A stretch of 64,000 nt of DNA, taken from assembly GCF_008477545.1 (NCBI RefSeq), contig NZ_VORA01000001.1:806001-870000 (forward strand). The letters run 5' to 3'. The position numbers were made by a program, and so were the translations under genes. Under the pieces are notes generated by a model that did not search any database, was not told the origin of the DNA, and saw only the letters and a list, made by a program, of their open reading frames with translations. This document shows, piece after piece, positions 9,077 to 17,260 of the stretch; the stretch's first letter is position 1, and every line of letters starts with the position of its first letter. Origin of the DNA: Roseibium aestuarii (GTDB lineage Bacteria > Pseudomonadota > Alphaproteobacteria > Rhizobiales > Stappiaceae).

Positions 9077-9979
9077 AATATTTCAAATCTTGAGTACACC
9101 GATTCCGCCGATAAATTCCAGATCCCGGAAGAACTATGTGAGGCGGTCGATACCGCTCTGGATGAAGTGTTCTCAAAAACCTTTGCGAATGATGAGCTTT
9201 TTGGGGAGGCCCTGACGCAGGTCCGTGGGCCGCTGGACAGCCTCTGCAAAAGGCATGGGATTCTGATCGAACATGCGATCGCCGCAGCTTTTGCTAATGC
9301 CGGCGATGGTCGTTTTGAGGTGCAGACCCAGGTCCCTGTAACCGTCTCCAAATCTGTCGAAGCTTTGATCGAGGCCAATGGGGAGGCAAGCCTCGACGGC
9401 ATCCATATACCGCCAATCGATGCCAGCGGGCGTAGGGTCATCATCGACATCGTCGTATTCGACCGGGACAGTGGCGATCTGCATGTGATTTCGGTCAAGC
9501 GGGGTGGGGGCGCCCAGAGCGGTCAGGCCGCTCGGGAGGCTCGCAAGGATCTGGCTGCTGCCGGACTGCTGCTGAAGTTCTTGATGCTTAGCCAAGGCCT
9601 CCCTGTGCGAAATATTCGGCAGATCATGGTCGACTGGTATGGGAAATCCGGTGTCGTGGCGCGTAAATCCATCAATCGGCACTCGATCGATGGCCATTTC
9701 GGCATCCCGATCCGGGTCTATGTAGAAGGGATGTCCGAACGGCTGTCTACGGGGATCACGAGCCGGATGCAGCCGCTGCTGCGAGCAGCCCTTTATCCAA
9801 GTTCTCCGCAAACAGAGCCTGAAAGCAAGACTGCTGAAGAGGCCACAGTAGCTCGGTTGATCTCCGTTGATGACGCTCCCGAATTCACCAGGCCCACGGC
9901 CACCCTTGCCGATTGCCTCGCCGTCCTGCCAGCCCGCCGTCAGGGGCGCCAGATGCGGGCCGTGATTGCGGCCGCTTAG
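9074..9979 (+). CDS. Putative PD-(D/E)XK-like nuclease of unknown system
   Basis: A 301-residue protein that I do not recognise by name. The central part is nuclease-like: Glu66 in a helix (HGILIEHAIAAAF), Asp125 at the end of a strand (VIIDIVVFD), then a strand ending in VISVKRG with Lys142. This order of helix Glu, Asp and x-x-Lys is that of PD-(D/E)XK folds, but the usual acidic residue before the Lys is Ser140, so the call is tentative. The C-terminal 70 residues are low in motifs. ATG 9074 was preferred to ATG 9011 because the upstream codons lie in the regulatory repeats. The gene heads a two-gene unit with the FtsH-like gene 102 bp downstream and is divergent from the Xre gene. Confidence 0.55.
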   Translation: MNISNLEYTDSADKFQIPEELCEAVDTALDEVFSKTFANDELFGEALTQVRGPLDSLCKRHGILIEHAIAAAFANAGDGRFEVQTQVPVTVSKSVEALIEANGEASLDGIHIPPIDASGRRVIIDIVVFDRDSGDLHVISVKRGGGAQSGQAAREARKDLAAAGLLLKFLMLSQGLPVRNIRQIMVDWYGKSGVVARKSINRHSIDGHFGIPIRVYVEGMSERLSTGITSRMQPLLRAALYPSSPQTEPESKTAEEATVARLISVDDAPEFTRPTATLADCLAVLPARRQGRQMRAVIAAA

Positions 9980-10081
9980 AGCCGCAAGACGTGGGGCAGG
10001 CGGCCTCTCGCTCCGGTCCGGATCCAAGAATTTTCCGAAACCAAATTTATTTCACCGACGCCAGACCTGACGTCGGCAACC

Positions 10082-12031
10082 ATGAGCAAAGTAATGACTT
10101 CATTTTATCGCAGCTACTATCGCCGTGAGCGCCCGGATTTTCTCTTGTTTTTAGCCCATTGCATTGTGCGGCGCGCTCTTCGAACGCTACACAACACACC
10201 CCGGGGGGCGTGGCCCGTCGTCGGCATCGTTGCCGATGATCTTGGGGTGCCCGTCACGCATGTCCATACGGCGCTAGGCGTCGAGATGCTCCGGGATTAC
10301 GGTGACATTGCCGGCATGCGGCTCGACCGGAGCATCCGCCTCCTCGACTATTCCGGCGAGGGCCGCGTGGAGGATGAGGAGCTCCGGTCCGCCCTGGGGT
10401 CACGGCGGGCTGTGATCGCAATGGCTCGATGCACCGCCAATCTGCCGGAGCTGTTGGTTGCGGCCTCTGATGGAGTTTTTGTTCTCGAACGTCCGACTGT
10501 CCGGCATATCCAGGCCGCAGCACGCCATTGCAATCGGGTCCTCCTGTCCGATGCGGACGCCGAGAAGCTGAGTGATCTCCCGATCGGTGACCTGGCTCTC
10601 ATTCTCAATCGAGGCCGCAAATGGCGGTCTGTCTTCGAAGCCTATGATGCCCAGAGGAGCGAACCACAACCTCTCACTGCCCCCGCGAAACGCGAGCTGG
10701 ATCTGGACAACATACCGGGTCTGGCAGGCGCGGGCCTGTGGGGGCGTGATCTCTGTCAGGATCTCGCTGACTGGCGAGCGGGAAAGATCGGCTGGGCCGA
10801 TGTCGATGGCGGCGCGCTGCTGGTTGGAGCCCCTGGCACAGGAAAGACTACCTACGCCCAGGCTCTGGCGCGCTCTGCAGGGTGTCATCTGGAAGCGACC
10901 TCGGTGGCCCAATGGCAGTCGAGAGGGCATCTCGGAGATATGCTCAGGGCGATGAGACGAAGTTTTGCCGAGGCTAAAAAGTCCGCGCCGACCATCCTTT
11001 TTCTGGACGAGCTGGACGCCGTCGGTGCCCGCCACACGGCACGAGGCGATCACGCCCGCTATCAGATCGAGGTGATCAACGGTCTGCTGGAGTGTCTGGA
11101 TGGGGTCCAGGACCGGGAGGGTGTCGTGGTCCTCGGCGCGTGCAATCACGCGCATATGATCGATCCGGCAATCCTGAGACCGGGTCGGATGGAGCGCATT
11201 ATCGAGCTGCCGCTGCCTGATGCAGAGGCGCGAGAGAAAATCCTGCGTTTCCACCTAAACGCTGACCTCGCAGACAGCGATCTCTCCAACGTCGCCAAGA
11301 AAATGGAAGGTCGCACTGGTGCTGACATCGAGCTGATGGCCCGCGAAGCACGTCGCTCTGCCCGACGCGCGAGACGTGCCATGGACCTCGCGGATCTGCT
11401 CCAACGGCTTCCGAAAACCACAAAGTTAAGTGATGAGGATCTGCGTCGCATCGCAGTTCATGAAGCTGGACATGCTGTGGTTCATCTCGCGCTAAGACCG
11501 GAGCCGATCGGGAGCATACGGATCAATGATGAGGTTCCTGAAACGGCTAACTCTGTGTTGGCCGGTGGCGTCTCGGTTGAGATCCTCTCCCATCAATGCC
11601 GCACGAAGGGCGACTACGAGGCCATGCTTGCAGTCCGTATGGCCGGTCTGGCAGCAGAGGAGGTAGTTTTGGGAAACATCAGCGATGGTGGCGGAGGAGG
11701 TGAGGGATCAGACCTGTCCTGTGCAACCCAACTGGCCACGGAGATGGTAACCAGCATGGGCTTTGGGGAAAGCTGGCTGCATCTGGCGACGCCTGGAGAA
11801 CTCGCAGGACGTCGTATGCTCATGGGGGATGCGAGGGTCCGTGCTGAAGTTGACCAGCTTCTCAATAACGCTTTTGAACGGGCCAGGAGCCTCATCCGGC
11901 AGCAGGCGGGATTGCACCAGCGGCTGGTCGAGGAACTGTTGGAAAAGCGAGCTCTCAGGAACGTAGAGATTGCCCGGCTCATCGAGGGGTGCACGACAAG
12001 AGAGCAGGGGAGGATGGTCTGCCGGGTCTGA
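10082..12031 (+). CDS. Soluble FtsH-like AAA+ ATPase / M41 zinc metallopeptidase
   Basis: A 649-residue protein with an AAA+ module: Walker A GAPGTGKT at 249-256, Walker B ILFLDELDA at 305-313, sensor/Arg-finger region RPGRMER at 366-372. A peptidase M41 domain follows, with the zinc motif HEAGH at 460-464 and a likely third ligand, Asp544, in EGSDLSCATQLATEMV. Unlike FtsH it has no N-terminal membrane helices. Residues 1-200 form an unfamiliar domain (GIVADDLGVPVTHVHTALG and a later LVAASDGVFVLERPTV). It is likely a cytosolic ATP-dependent protease acting with the nuclease-like protein encoded 102 bp upstream, perhaps to degrade it or activate it. The chromosomal ftsH is not implied, since gene context and N terminus differ. 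The start at 10082 lacks a strong ribosome-binding site; ATG 10094 is possible. Confidence 0.85.
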   Translation: MSKVMTSFYRSYYRRERPDFLLFLAHCIVRRALRTLHNTPRGAWPVVGIVADDLGVPVTHVHTALGVEMLRDYGDIAGMRLDRSIRLLDYSGEGRVEDEELRSALGSRRAVIAMARCTANLPELLVAASDGVFVLERPTVRHIQAAARHCNRVLLSDADAEKLSDLPIGDLALILNRGRKWRSVFEAYDAQRSEPQPLTAPAKRELDLDNIPGLAGAGLWGRDLCQDLADWRAGKIGWADVDGGALLVGAPGTGKTTYAQALARSAGCHLEATSVAQWQSRGHLGDMLRAMRRSFAEAKKSAPTILFLDELDAVGARHTARGDHARYQIEVINGLLECLDGVQDREGVVVLGACNHAHMIDPAILRPGRMERIIELPLPDAEAREKILRFHLNADLADSDLSNVAKKMEGRTGADIELMAREARRSARRARRAMDLADLLQRLPKTTKLSDEDLRRIAVHEAGHAVVHLALRPEPIGSIRINDEVPETANSVLAGGVSVEILSHQCRTKGDYEAMLAVRMAGLAAEEVVLGNISDGGGGGEGSDLSCATQLATEMVTSMGFGESWLHLATPGELAGRRMLMGDARVRAEVDQLLNNAFERARSLIRQQAGLHQRLVEELLEKRALRNVEIARLIEGCTTREQGRMVCRV

Positions 12032-12040
12032 CCGGGAGCC

Positions 12041-12529
12041 TTAGGAGCCGATACCAGGAAACGGCGAGGGGCGGACTGCCACCTTTTCCTCGCCGATCGT
12101 GAGCTCCGGCTCGCCTGAGGCGAGCCACGTCTCAAGGATGTCGGCGGACCTGATGACCTGTTGCGGCTTCCTCAGGGCGCATTCCCAGACAGTGGCCACG
12201 CGCCAGCCGGCCTGTCCGAGCTGGTCGCGTACTTCGGCATCGCGCGAGATATTGCGCTCGAACTTGGCCTGCCAGAACTCCGGCCGGGTGGACGGTGTCG
12301 AGGCATAGCGACAGTCCTGATGCCGGTGCCAGAAGCAGCCATGCACGAGGATCACGGCCTTGTACCGGGCAAGAACAAGATCCGGCTTGCCGGGAAGGTC
12401 CTTCCCGTGCAGCCGGTAGCGCAGGCCGCGCGAATGCAGTTCCCGCCTCAGGGCAATCTCGGGCCTTGTGTCCTTGCTCCGGATCCCGGCCATCATGCGT
12501 GACCGCGTGGTCTTGTCTACAACGTCCAT
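12041..12529 (-). CDS. vsr: Very short patch repair endonuclease (Vsr)
   Basis: This 162-residue endonuclease nicks next to T:G mismatches produced by deamination of 5-methylcytosine at Dcm-type sites. Family landmarks are all present: RSRMMAGIRSKDTRPE, the conserved catalytic Asp in GKPDLVL, VHGCFWHRH with zinc ligands, and the downstream W-x-K-F region. It is divergent from the cytosine methyltransferase at 12598, the classic partnership, with 68 bp between them. It converges with the FtsH-like gene, whose stop lies 9 bp away. A longer upstream frame to 12925 overlaps the methyltransferase and is not used. Confidence 0.95.
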   Translation of the reverse strand: MDVVDKTTRSRMMAGIRSKDTRPEIALRRELHSRGLRYRLHGKDLPGKPDLVLARYKAVILVHGCFWHRHQDCRYASTPSTRPEFWQAKFERNISRDAEVRDQLGQAGWRVATVWECALRKPQQVIRSADILETWLASGEPELTIGEEKVAVRPSPFPGIGS

Positions 12530-12597
12530 CGTCTTCAGCCTGGCAATTGCATGGCAACACTGTATACACGTCCTGGTACATTTCTGGAGAAAGCGAA

Positions 12598-14133
12598 TTG
12601 CCTGCAAGTTTTGGAATTGTCGACCTGTTTGCGGGTCCGGGGGGGCTTGGCGAGGGCTTTGCGTCCCTGCGCGAAGGCGGTCGGAAGCCTTTCGATATCG
12701 GCATTTCAGTAGAGCGTGAAGCCTCGGCCCATCGCACGCTGACCCTCCGCGCCTTTCTGCGCAACTACAGGGACCGTCATGGGCTTCTGCCACGCCAGTT
12801 TGTCGACTTCCATGCCGGCAGGATTTCGGAACCGGACTGGGAGACCGTAGGCAAGACCGCGTGGCAGCATGCGACCGCCGAGGCCCGCTGTCTAGAGCTA
12901 GGCACCCAGCCGGCAACCGACGCAATCGATGCAGTGATCCCGTCCCTTCGCAGGAATTTCGACGATAGCATCCTGATCGGCGGGCCTCCCTGTCAGGCCT
13001 ACTCCCTGGTCGGACGAGCCCGCGCCCGTGGCAAGATCGGCTATGTGCCGGAGGAGGACGAGCGCCACTATCTTTTCCGGGAATACATCAGCGTGCTCGA
13101 CAGGTTGCGTCCGGCGGCATTTGTCATGGAAAACGTCAAGGGCATGCTCTCTTCCACGGTCGAAAGCCGGCGCGTCTTCGAGATGCTGGTGGAAGATCTC
13201 GCCTCTCTAGGCACCGGCGGACGCCATCTCTATGAACTGAAGGCTATCCGTCTGGAGGACGGTCGGGCGAGCTTGCAGGACTTTTCCAAACCATCGGACT
13301 TCATCGTCTGTGCGGAAGAGTTTGGTGTTCCCCAGCGCCGCCATCGCGTGATCATCGTCGGCATCCGCGCAGACCTTGAGTCCGGCATTTCCGGTCGCAG
13401 CATTGAGGTCGCCAGATCGCCCCGCACCGTGGCCGAGGCAATCGGCAATCTGCCTCGGCTTCGCAGCGGATTGAGCAGGGAGCTGGATGCGCTTCCCCTG
13501 TGGCGGGCGCATGCTGCGAACGCCGCAGCAACTCTTGCCGACCTGTTCAACGCAAATGGGGACAAGCACCTGGCAGGATCCTTCGGGCAACTGGAATCCG
13601 GTTTCGATCAGGTGAAGGCACTTAACAGATCTTCCCGTTCCCTGCCTGTTTCATATGGCCAATCGCGTGATGAATTGCTGAACTGGCTGGAATGTTCCGA
13701 ACTGGAGGCTGTTGCCCAGCATGAGACGCGTGCGCATATGGTCTCGGATCTCGGTCGCTACCTTTTCGCTGCCGTCTTCGGAGCGCAAAGAGGTTTCAGT
13801 CCGAAGGCGAAGGATTTCCCGGAGGAACTGAGCCCGGAACACCGGAACTGGAAAAGCGGCGTCTTCAACGACCGCTTCCGGGTCCAGATTGCAGGTGAGC
13901 CCTCCACCACGGTGACCAGCCATATTTCCAAGGATGGCCACTATTTCATCCATCCGGATGCAACCCAGTGCCGCAGTCTCACGGTGCGCGAGGCTGCACG
14001 CTTGCAGACCTTCCCGGACGACTACTATTTCCTGGGCAACAGGACACAACAGTATGTCCAGGTCGGCAATGCCGTTCCTCCGTTCCTGGCCCGACAGATT
14101 GCAAGGCTGCTTGTGCGGGCGCTAGGGAACTGA
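12598..14133 (+). CDS. DNA (cytosine-5) methyltransferase, Dcm type
   Basis: This 511-residue 5mC methyltransferase has the canonical motif order: motif I DLFAGPGGLGEGF near the start, motif IV GGPPCQAYSLVGRAR with the catalytic Cys, motif VI ENVKGM, motif VIII QRRHRVIIVG, a long variable target-recognition region, and motif X (VGNAVPPFLARQIA). The best start is TTG 12598 with GGAGA 8 nt upstream; no ATG of the frame fits as well. It presumably marks self DNA for the neighbouring MutL-Z1-DUF4420-AIPR operon. The target sequence cannot be read from the protein. The gene ends 56 bp from the convergent AIPR gene. Confidence 0.93.
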   Translation: MPASFGIVDLFAGPGGLGEGFASLREGGRKPFDIGISVEREASAHRTLTLRAFLRNYRDRHGLLPRQFVDFHAGRISEPDWETVGKTAWQHATAEARCLELGTQPATDAIDAVIPSLRRNFDDSILIGGPPCQAYSLVGRARARGKIGYVPEEDERHYLFREYISVLDRLRPAAFVMENVKGMLSSTVESRRVFEMLVEDLASLGTGGRHLYELKAIRLEDGRASLQDFSKPSDFIVCAEEFGVPQRRHRVIIVGIRADLESGISGRSIEVARSPRTVAEAIGNLPRLRSGLSRELDALPLWRAHAANAAATLADLFNANGDKHLAGSFGQLESGFDQVKALNRSSRSLPVSYGQSRDELLNWLECSELEAVAQHETRAHMVSDLGRYLFAAVFGAQRGFSPKAKDFPEELSPEHRNWKSGVFNDRFRVQIAGEPSTTVTSHISKDGHYFIHPDATQCRSLTVREAARLQTFPDDYYFLGNRTQQYVQVGNAVPPFLARQIARLLVRALGN

Positions 14134-14189
14134 GATCTGCCGTTTTCTTGAAGACGGTTGAACTCTATGCTGTTAACAATGGGATTCAG

Positions 14190-16277
14190 TTAACCGACCT
14201 TCTCAAGTGAGGGCTGGGAGAAACCTTCATTCAATAGCGCCGTAAGGGCCGTTATTGCCAGTGCGCATTGCTTGTCAGTCGGCATTCTTCGTGGGATTGC
14301 AGCACAGGTTTCGAGGATGCCGATATCCCTAGGTGTCAGGAGCCCATGTTGTCGTGCCCAGGTGACTGCACTTGCCCAATAATCCGCCCCATACTGATGA
14401 ACCAGAATTTGGGCATTGGCAGCCGCATCAACGGCTTTGCTCGCACGGGCAGCCCTTTCGGTTTCCTTCGCAATCTCGATCGGGACAAGGACATGTTCCT
14501 GCTCTTCAGGGTAGTCGAAGGACTTGCTCCGAAGCTGATTCCAGCAGGCTTGCTTTTTCGCCCATTCGCTCAGGTTTCGTACACCTGCAAGTGGATTGAG
14601 TATTGTCTCCTGAGCTTGTTCACCCGCCACGCTAAGGACGGACCTTAGGTCGTCAGAAATTTCCTGTCGTCGCCAGATTTGATCGAGATCCAGCACCATG
14701 CCTGCCTTTTCGGCATCATGAACCAGTTTTGCGATTGAATAGGTGACGATGTTGGCCCTGTATCCTCCTTCGTACCATTCGGCATTGGAGATAAGAGTTT
14801 CAGTCCGCTTGAACACGATGGCTTTTGCGATCAACCGTTTGAACCATAGCTCGTCAAAGGACGTCCCCTCTTCCCCCCACCGCTTTTCAAGGCTTTTCGC
14901 GAATTCTCCGAAGTTTTTTTGAGCCCCGCAACTTACGATGTAAGGCAAACCGGACCACGTGTTCTCAAATTTTGCCAAGTCTGTTTTGGTGAGAAATTGC
15001 GAGCGAGGAAATTCCGCGTCGAATTTCTTTTTTTCGGCGTCGGTACGGCGGCTTCTTTCATCGGCAAACTGTCCGCGTGCCCGCTCGTAGAACCACTTGG
15101 TCTCCCGATAGTTATCGGTGCGGGCCGGGGCAAGGATTCGCCGTGAAAGCTCTTCGACCTTGATATGGAAGGGGTGGTTCGCGAAAAAGTCTGCGGCATT
15201 CACTTTGTTCTGGCTGTTGGCGAACTCCGAGATCTTTGGAACAATCCTTTCGGACTGTTCCGGGGGGACAATTGTCAGTTTCATCTGGACGTGAACCTGC
15301 CCAATCTGCTCAGCCAACGTCTTTCGAGCCGCATGGATGGATGCAGTTGTTTGTCCGCCATTGACGATTTGCAGGTTTTCGGCCTGCTGGAGTTCAAGAC
15401 CGTTTTCAGTCTGCCTGATCTCTACATTGCTAGCGGTGGCACTCAGGCCGTTGTTGTACGAGAAAAACATTTTCGGCTCATCGCGTATTGTGTCACGTAT
15501 CCCGCGATTAACCTTGCCCCTCGCTTGCAGAAAACTGCGCACGTTCGCTTCGAGAAGTCGAGGACCCCACTTGTCGTAAATCTTGGAGAGCTGCTGACCT
15601 GGTATGACGGCGAGATAGCTTTCCAGGGAGCCGTCCCCACCTGAGGCGCGGAGTAAAGGAATGCCGCCGCCGAAGTCTTTCTCGAAATTGATAGACAGGT
15701 TGGCGCGTGCCTGGCCTTGATCCATGTATTTCTTAATGCGTTTGAGATCCCAGAGACTGAAGGTTACAGGCACTCCATTGATCTCAGAAATCTTGATCGC
15801 ATCTGCATTGCCGCGCGCATCTGCATTCGAAATGATTAGAAGTTGAACTTTCTCGACCTGCTTCCAAGTTGATGCGATGAGATCTGCAACTCCAAAGGCA
15901 GCGCTTGTCTCCTCAAGCTCCTCTCGAAAGTTATGTTTCCGTGACATTTCCAGGAAACGATAGACGCGGTTTACAAGTCTTTCGATCTTTGCCTTGTCAA
16001 TGGTCCGTATTTGTTTGCCTAGCTCAAAGTCGCATAATATTAGGCTCAAAATACCGTCGCAGTCCCTAGGATCGCCACCATAGCCATCAAGTTGGATCCG
16101 CTTTTGAAGGGCATTGTTATCGAAGTAGGCACGCGAGGCGCTGTCGATCTCACCAGCTTCCGTAATGAGCTCTCCGATCTTCTCGAAAAAGGCTTCCGAA
16201 GTTATCAGTCCAAATGCATCTGCATCTCCCTGAATGTCGGCAATCAGTTGGTGGTGAAATTCTTCCAGCTCGCTCAT
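14190..16277 (-). CDS. AIPR-family protein (Mza-type defence operon)
   Basis: A 695-residue protein of the abortive-infection phage resistance (AIPR) family. Recognition rests on the central FFSYNNGLSATASNVEI followed by IVNGGQTTASIHAARK, a conserved AIPR block. The biochemical role of the family is not settled; many members sit next to DNA methyltransferases. It is the last gene of a four-gene minus-strand operon, and its ATG overlaps the preceding stop as ATGA. The base composition is more AT-rich than the chromosomal flanks. Gao et al. (2020) described a defence set with MutL-like, Z1, DUF4420 and AIPR proteins, which fits this neighbourhood. Confidence 0.88.
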   Translation of the reverse strand: MSELEEFHHQLIADIQGDADAFGLITSEAFFEKIGELITEAGEIDSASRAYFDNNALQKRIQLDGYGGDPRDCDGILSLILCDFELGKQIRTIDKAKIERLVNRVYRFLEMSRKHNFREELEETSAAFGVADLIASTWKQVEKVQLLIISNADARGNADAIKISEINGVPVTFSLWDLKRIKKYMDQGQARANLSINFEKDFGGGIPLLRASGGDGSLESYLAVIPGQQLSKIYDKWGPRLLEANVRSFLQARGKVNRGIRDTIRDEPKMFFSYNNGLSATASNVEIRQTENGLELQQAENLQIVNGGQTTASIHAARKTLAEQIGQVHVQMKLTIVPPEQSERIVPKISEFANSQNKVNAADFFANHPFHIKVEELSRRILAPARTDNYRETKWFYERARGQFADERSRRTDAEKKKFDAEFPRSQFLTKTDLAKFENTWSGLPYIVSCGAQKNFGEFAKSLEKRWGEEGTSFDELWFKRLIAKAIVFKRTETLISNAEWYEGGYRANIVTYSIAKLVHDAEKAGMVLDLDQIWRRQEISDDLRSVLSVAGEQAQETILNPLAGVRNLSEWAKKQACWNQLRSKSFDYPEEQEHVLVPIEIAKETERAARASKAVDAAANAQILVHQYGADYWASAVTWARQHGLLTPRDIGILETCAAIPRRMPTDKQCALAITALTALLNEGFSQPSLEKVG

Positions 16278-17260
16278 TGCTCAGGCCCCTCCCGGACCAG
16301 TTCTGTCAGGCTTTGGCTAATTTCAAAAGGCGTGCAGGCATCAAGTGCGAGTTGGTACCTTACGTTCTCTATCCCGTGTGGCAGATCGGCGGCAATTCGG
16401 GGAAAGCCATCTCTGACCTCGTAGACAGTTGTATTGCCGACTACCCAGCGTCGCTCGTCATAGGCGTCGTCTGGGTCGTATCCCGTCGAAAACAGGGTTT
16501 CTTCCCACATGTCAAAAATGGAGCCCGGGTTCTCAAACAACTTCGAAGTTGCGCGAACATGGTCGTGAAGGTTCTCGCCTTCGGGTGATACAACTGACGT
16601 TATATTGGTAACTCTCAAATACAGTCGGCAGCCGGGTACATCCGCAAGCTGATGCTCGGAGGAAATGGAGACAAAGGGGCGGGCGGCCGCACGCTTCGTC
16701 TTGATCTCGACACATGATGTTGTGAATTCGAAATCCTTTGGCGCTCCCCTGGGGCCTGTCCATGCGTTGATAGCTATCTGAGGTCCAAGTGACAAAGCGA
16801 CTTCACGGAGGAACGTGAGCTCTCCGACAAGTCCTTGTTGTTCCTCCAGCGTAAGGCTAGACGCTCTTCCTCCTCGCATTAGCCGGTGCCAACGAAGCAG
16901 CCGGCGTATTGTTCGGGAAAGCGCATCCTCCAGACTGACACCCACTTCTCCCGCGGCAACGACATCCCGGCAGAGTATCTGGAAAACTTCTAGCTGGCTC
17001 AGATCCTTGAGACCGACGAAAAGTGCTGCACCTCCGGTCAGGGACCTGAAGGATATTTGCAGATCCTTGAGTTTCGGCAGTTGGGGGAGAGGCCGAGGAA
17101 GGGAGGCCAAGCGTAGCATCAACCCCGGCATGCCCAATTCTGGCAGGGCCCAGAAGAAGTCGAATTTTCCGGCACTGTCCACTCGACGAGCATCGCCGGG
17201 TTCGAGTTTTTCCCATGGATCAAGAGGCTTCAAGTTCGGCCTCCAAATCTTCGTCTTCAT
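16274..17260 (-). CDS. PD-(D/E)XK motif protein, DUF4420-like
   Basis: A protein of about 328 residues, third in the MutL-Z1-DUF4420-AIPR operon. A nuclease-like core is visible: GLVGELTFL (Glu in a helix), then PKDFEFTTSCVEIKTKRA, giving Asp, Glu-x-Lys in the PD-(D/E)XK arrangement. DUF4420 proteins in this context are predicted nucleases that accompany Z1 ATPases. ATG 17260 was chosen; the frame also has a TTG at 17272. Either start overlaps the 3' end of the Z1 gene by 41-53 bp, and the stop overlaps the AIPR start by 4 bp, so translation is probably coupled. Confidence 0.8.
   Translation of the reverse strand: MKTKIWRPNLKPLDPWEKLEPGDARRVDSAGKFDFFWALPELGMPGLMLRLASLPRPLPQLPKLKDLQISFRSLTGGAALFVGLKDLSQLEVFQILCRDVVAAGEVGVSLEDALSRTIRRLLRWHRLMRGGRASSLTLEEQQGLVGELTFLREVALSLGPQIAINAWTGPRGAPKDFEFTTSCVEIKTKRAAARPFVSISSEHQLADVPGCRLYLRVTNITSVVSPEGENLHDHVRATSKLFENPGSIFDMWEETLFSTGYDPDDAYDERRWVVGNTTVYEVRDGFPRIAADLPHGIENVRYQLALDACTPFEISQSLTELVREGPEQ

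Noticed and set aside
10082-12031. Housekeeping ftsH
   Set aside because: It lacks the N-terminal membrane helices, has a different N-terminal domain and lies inside the island.
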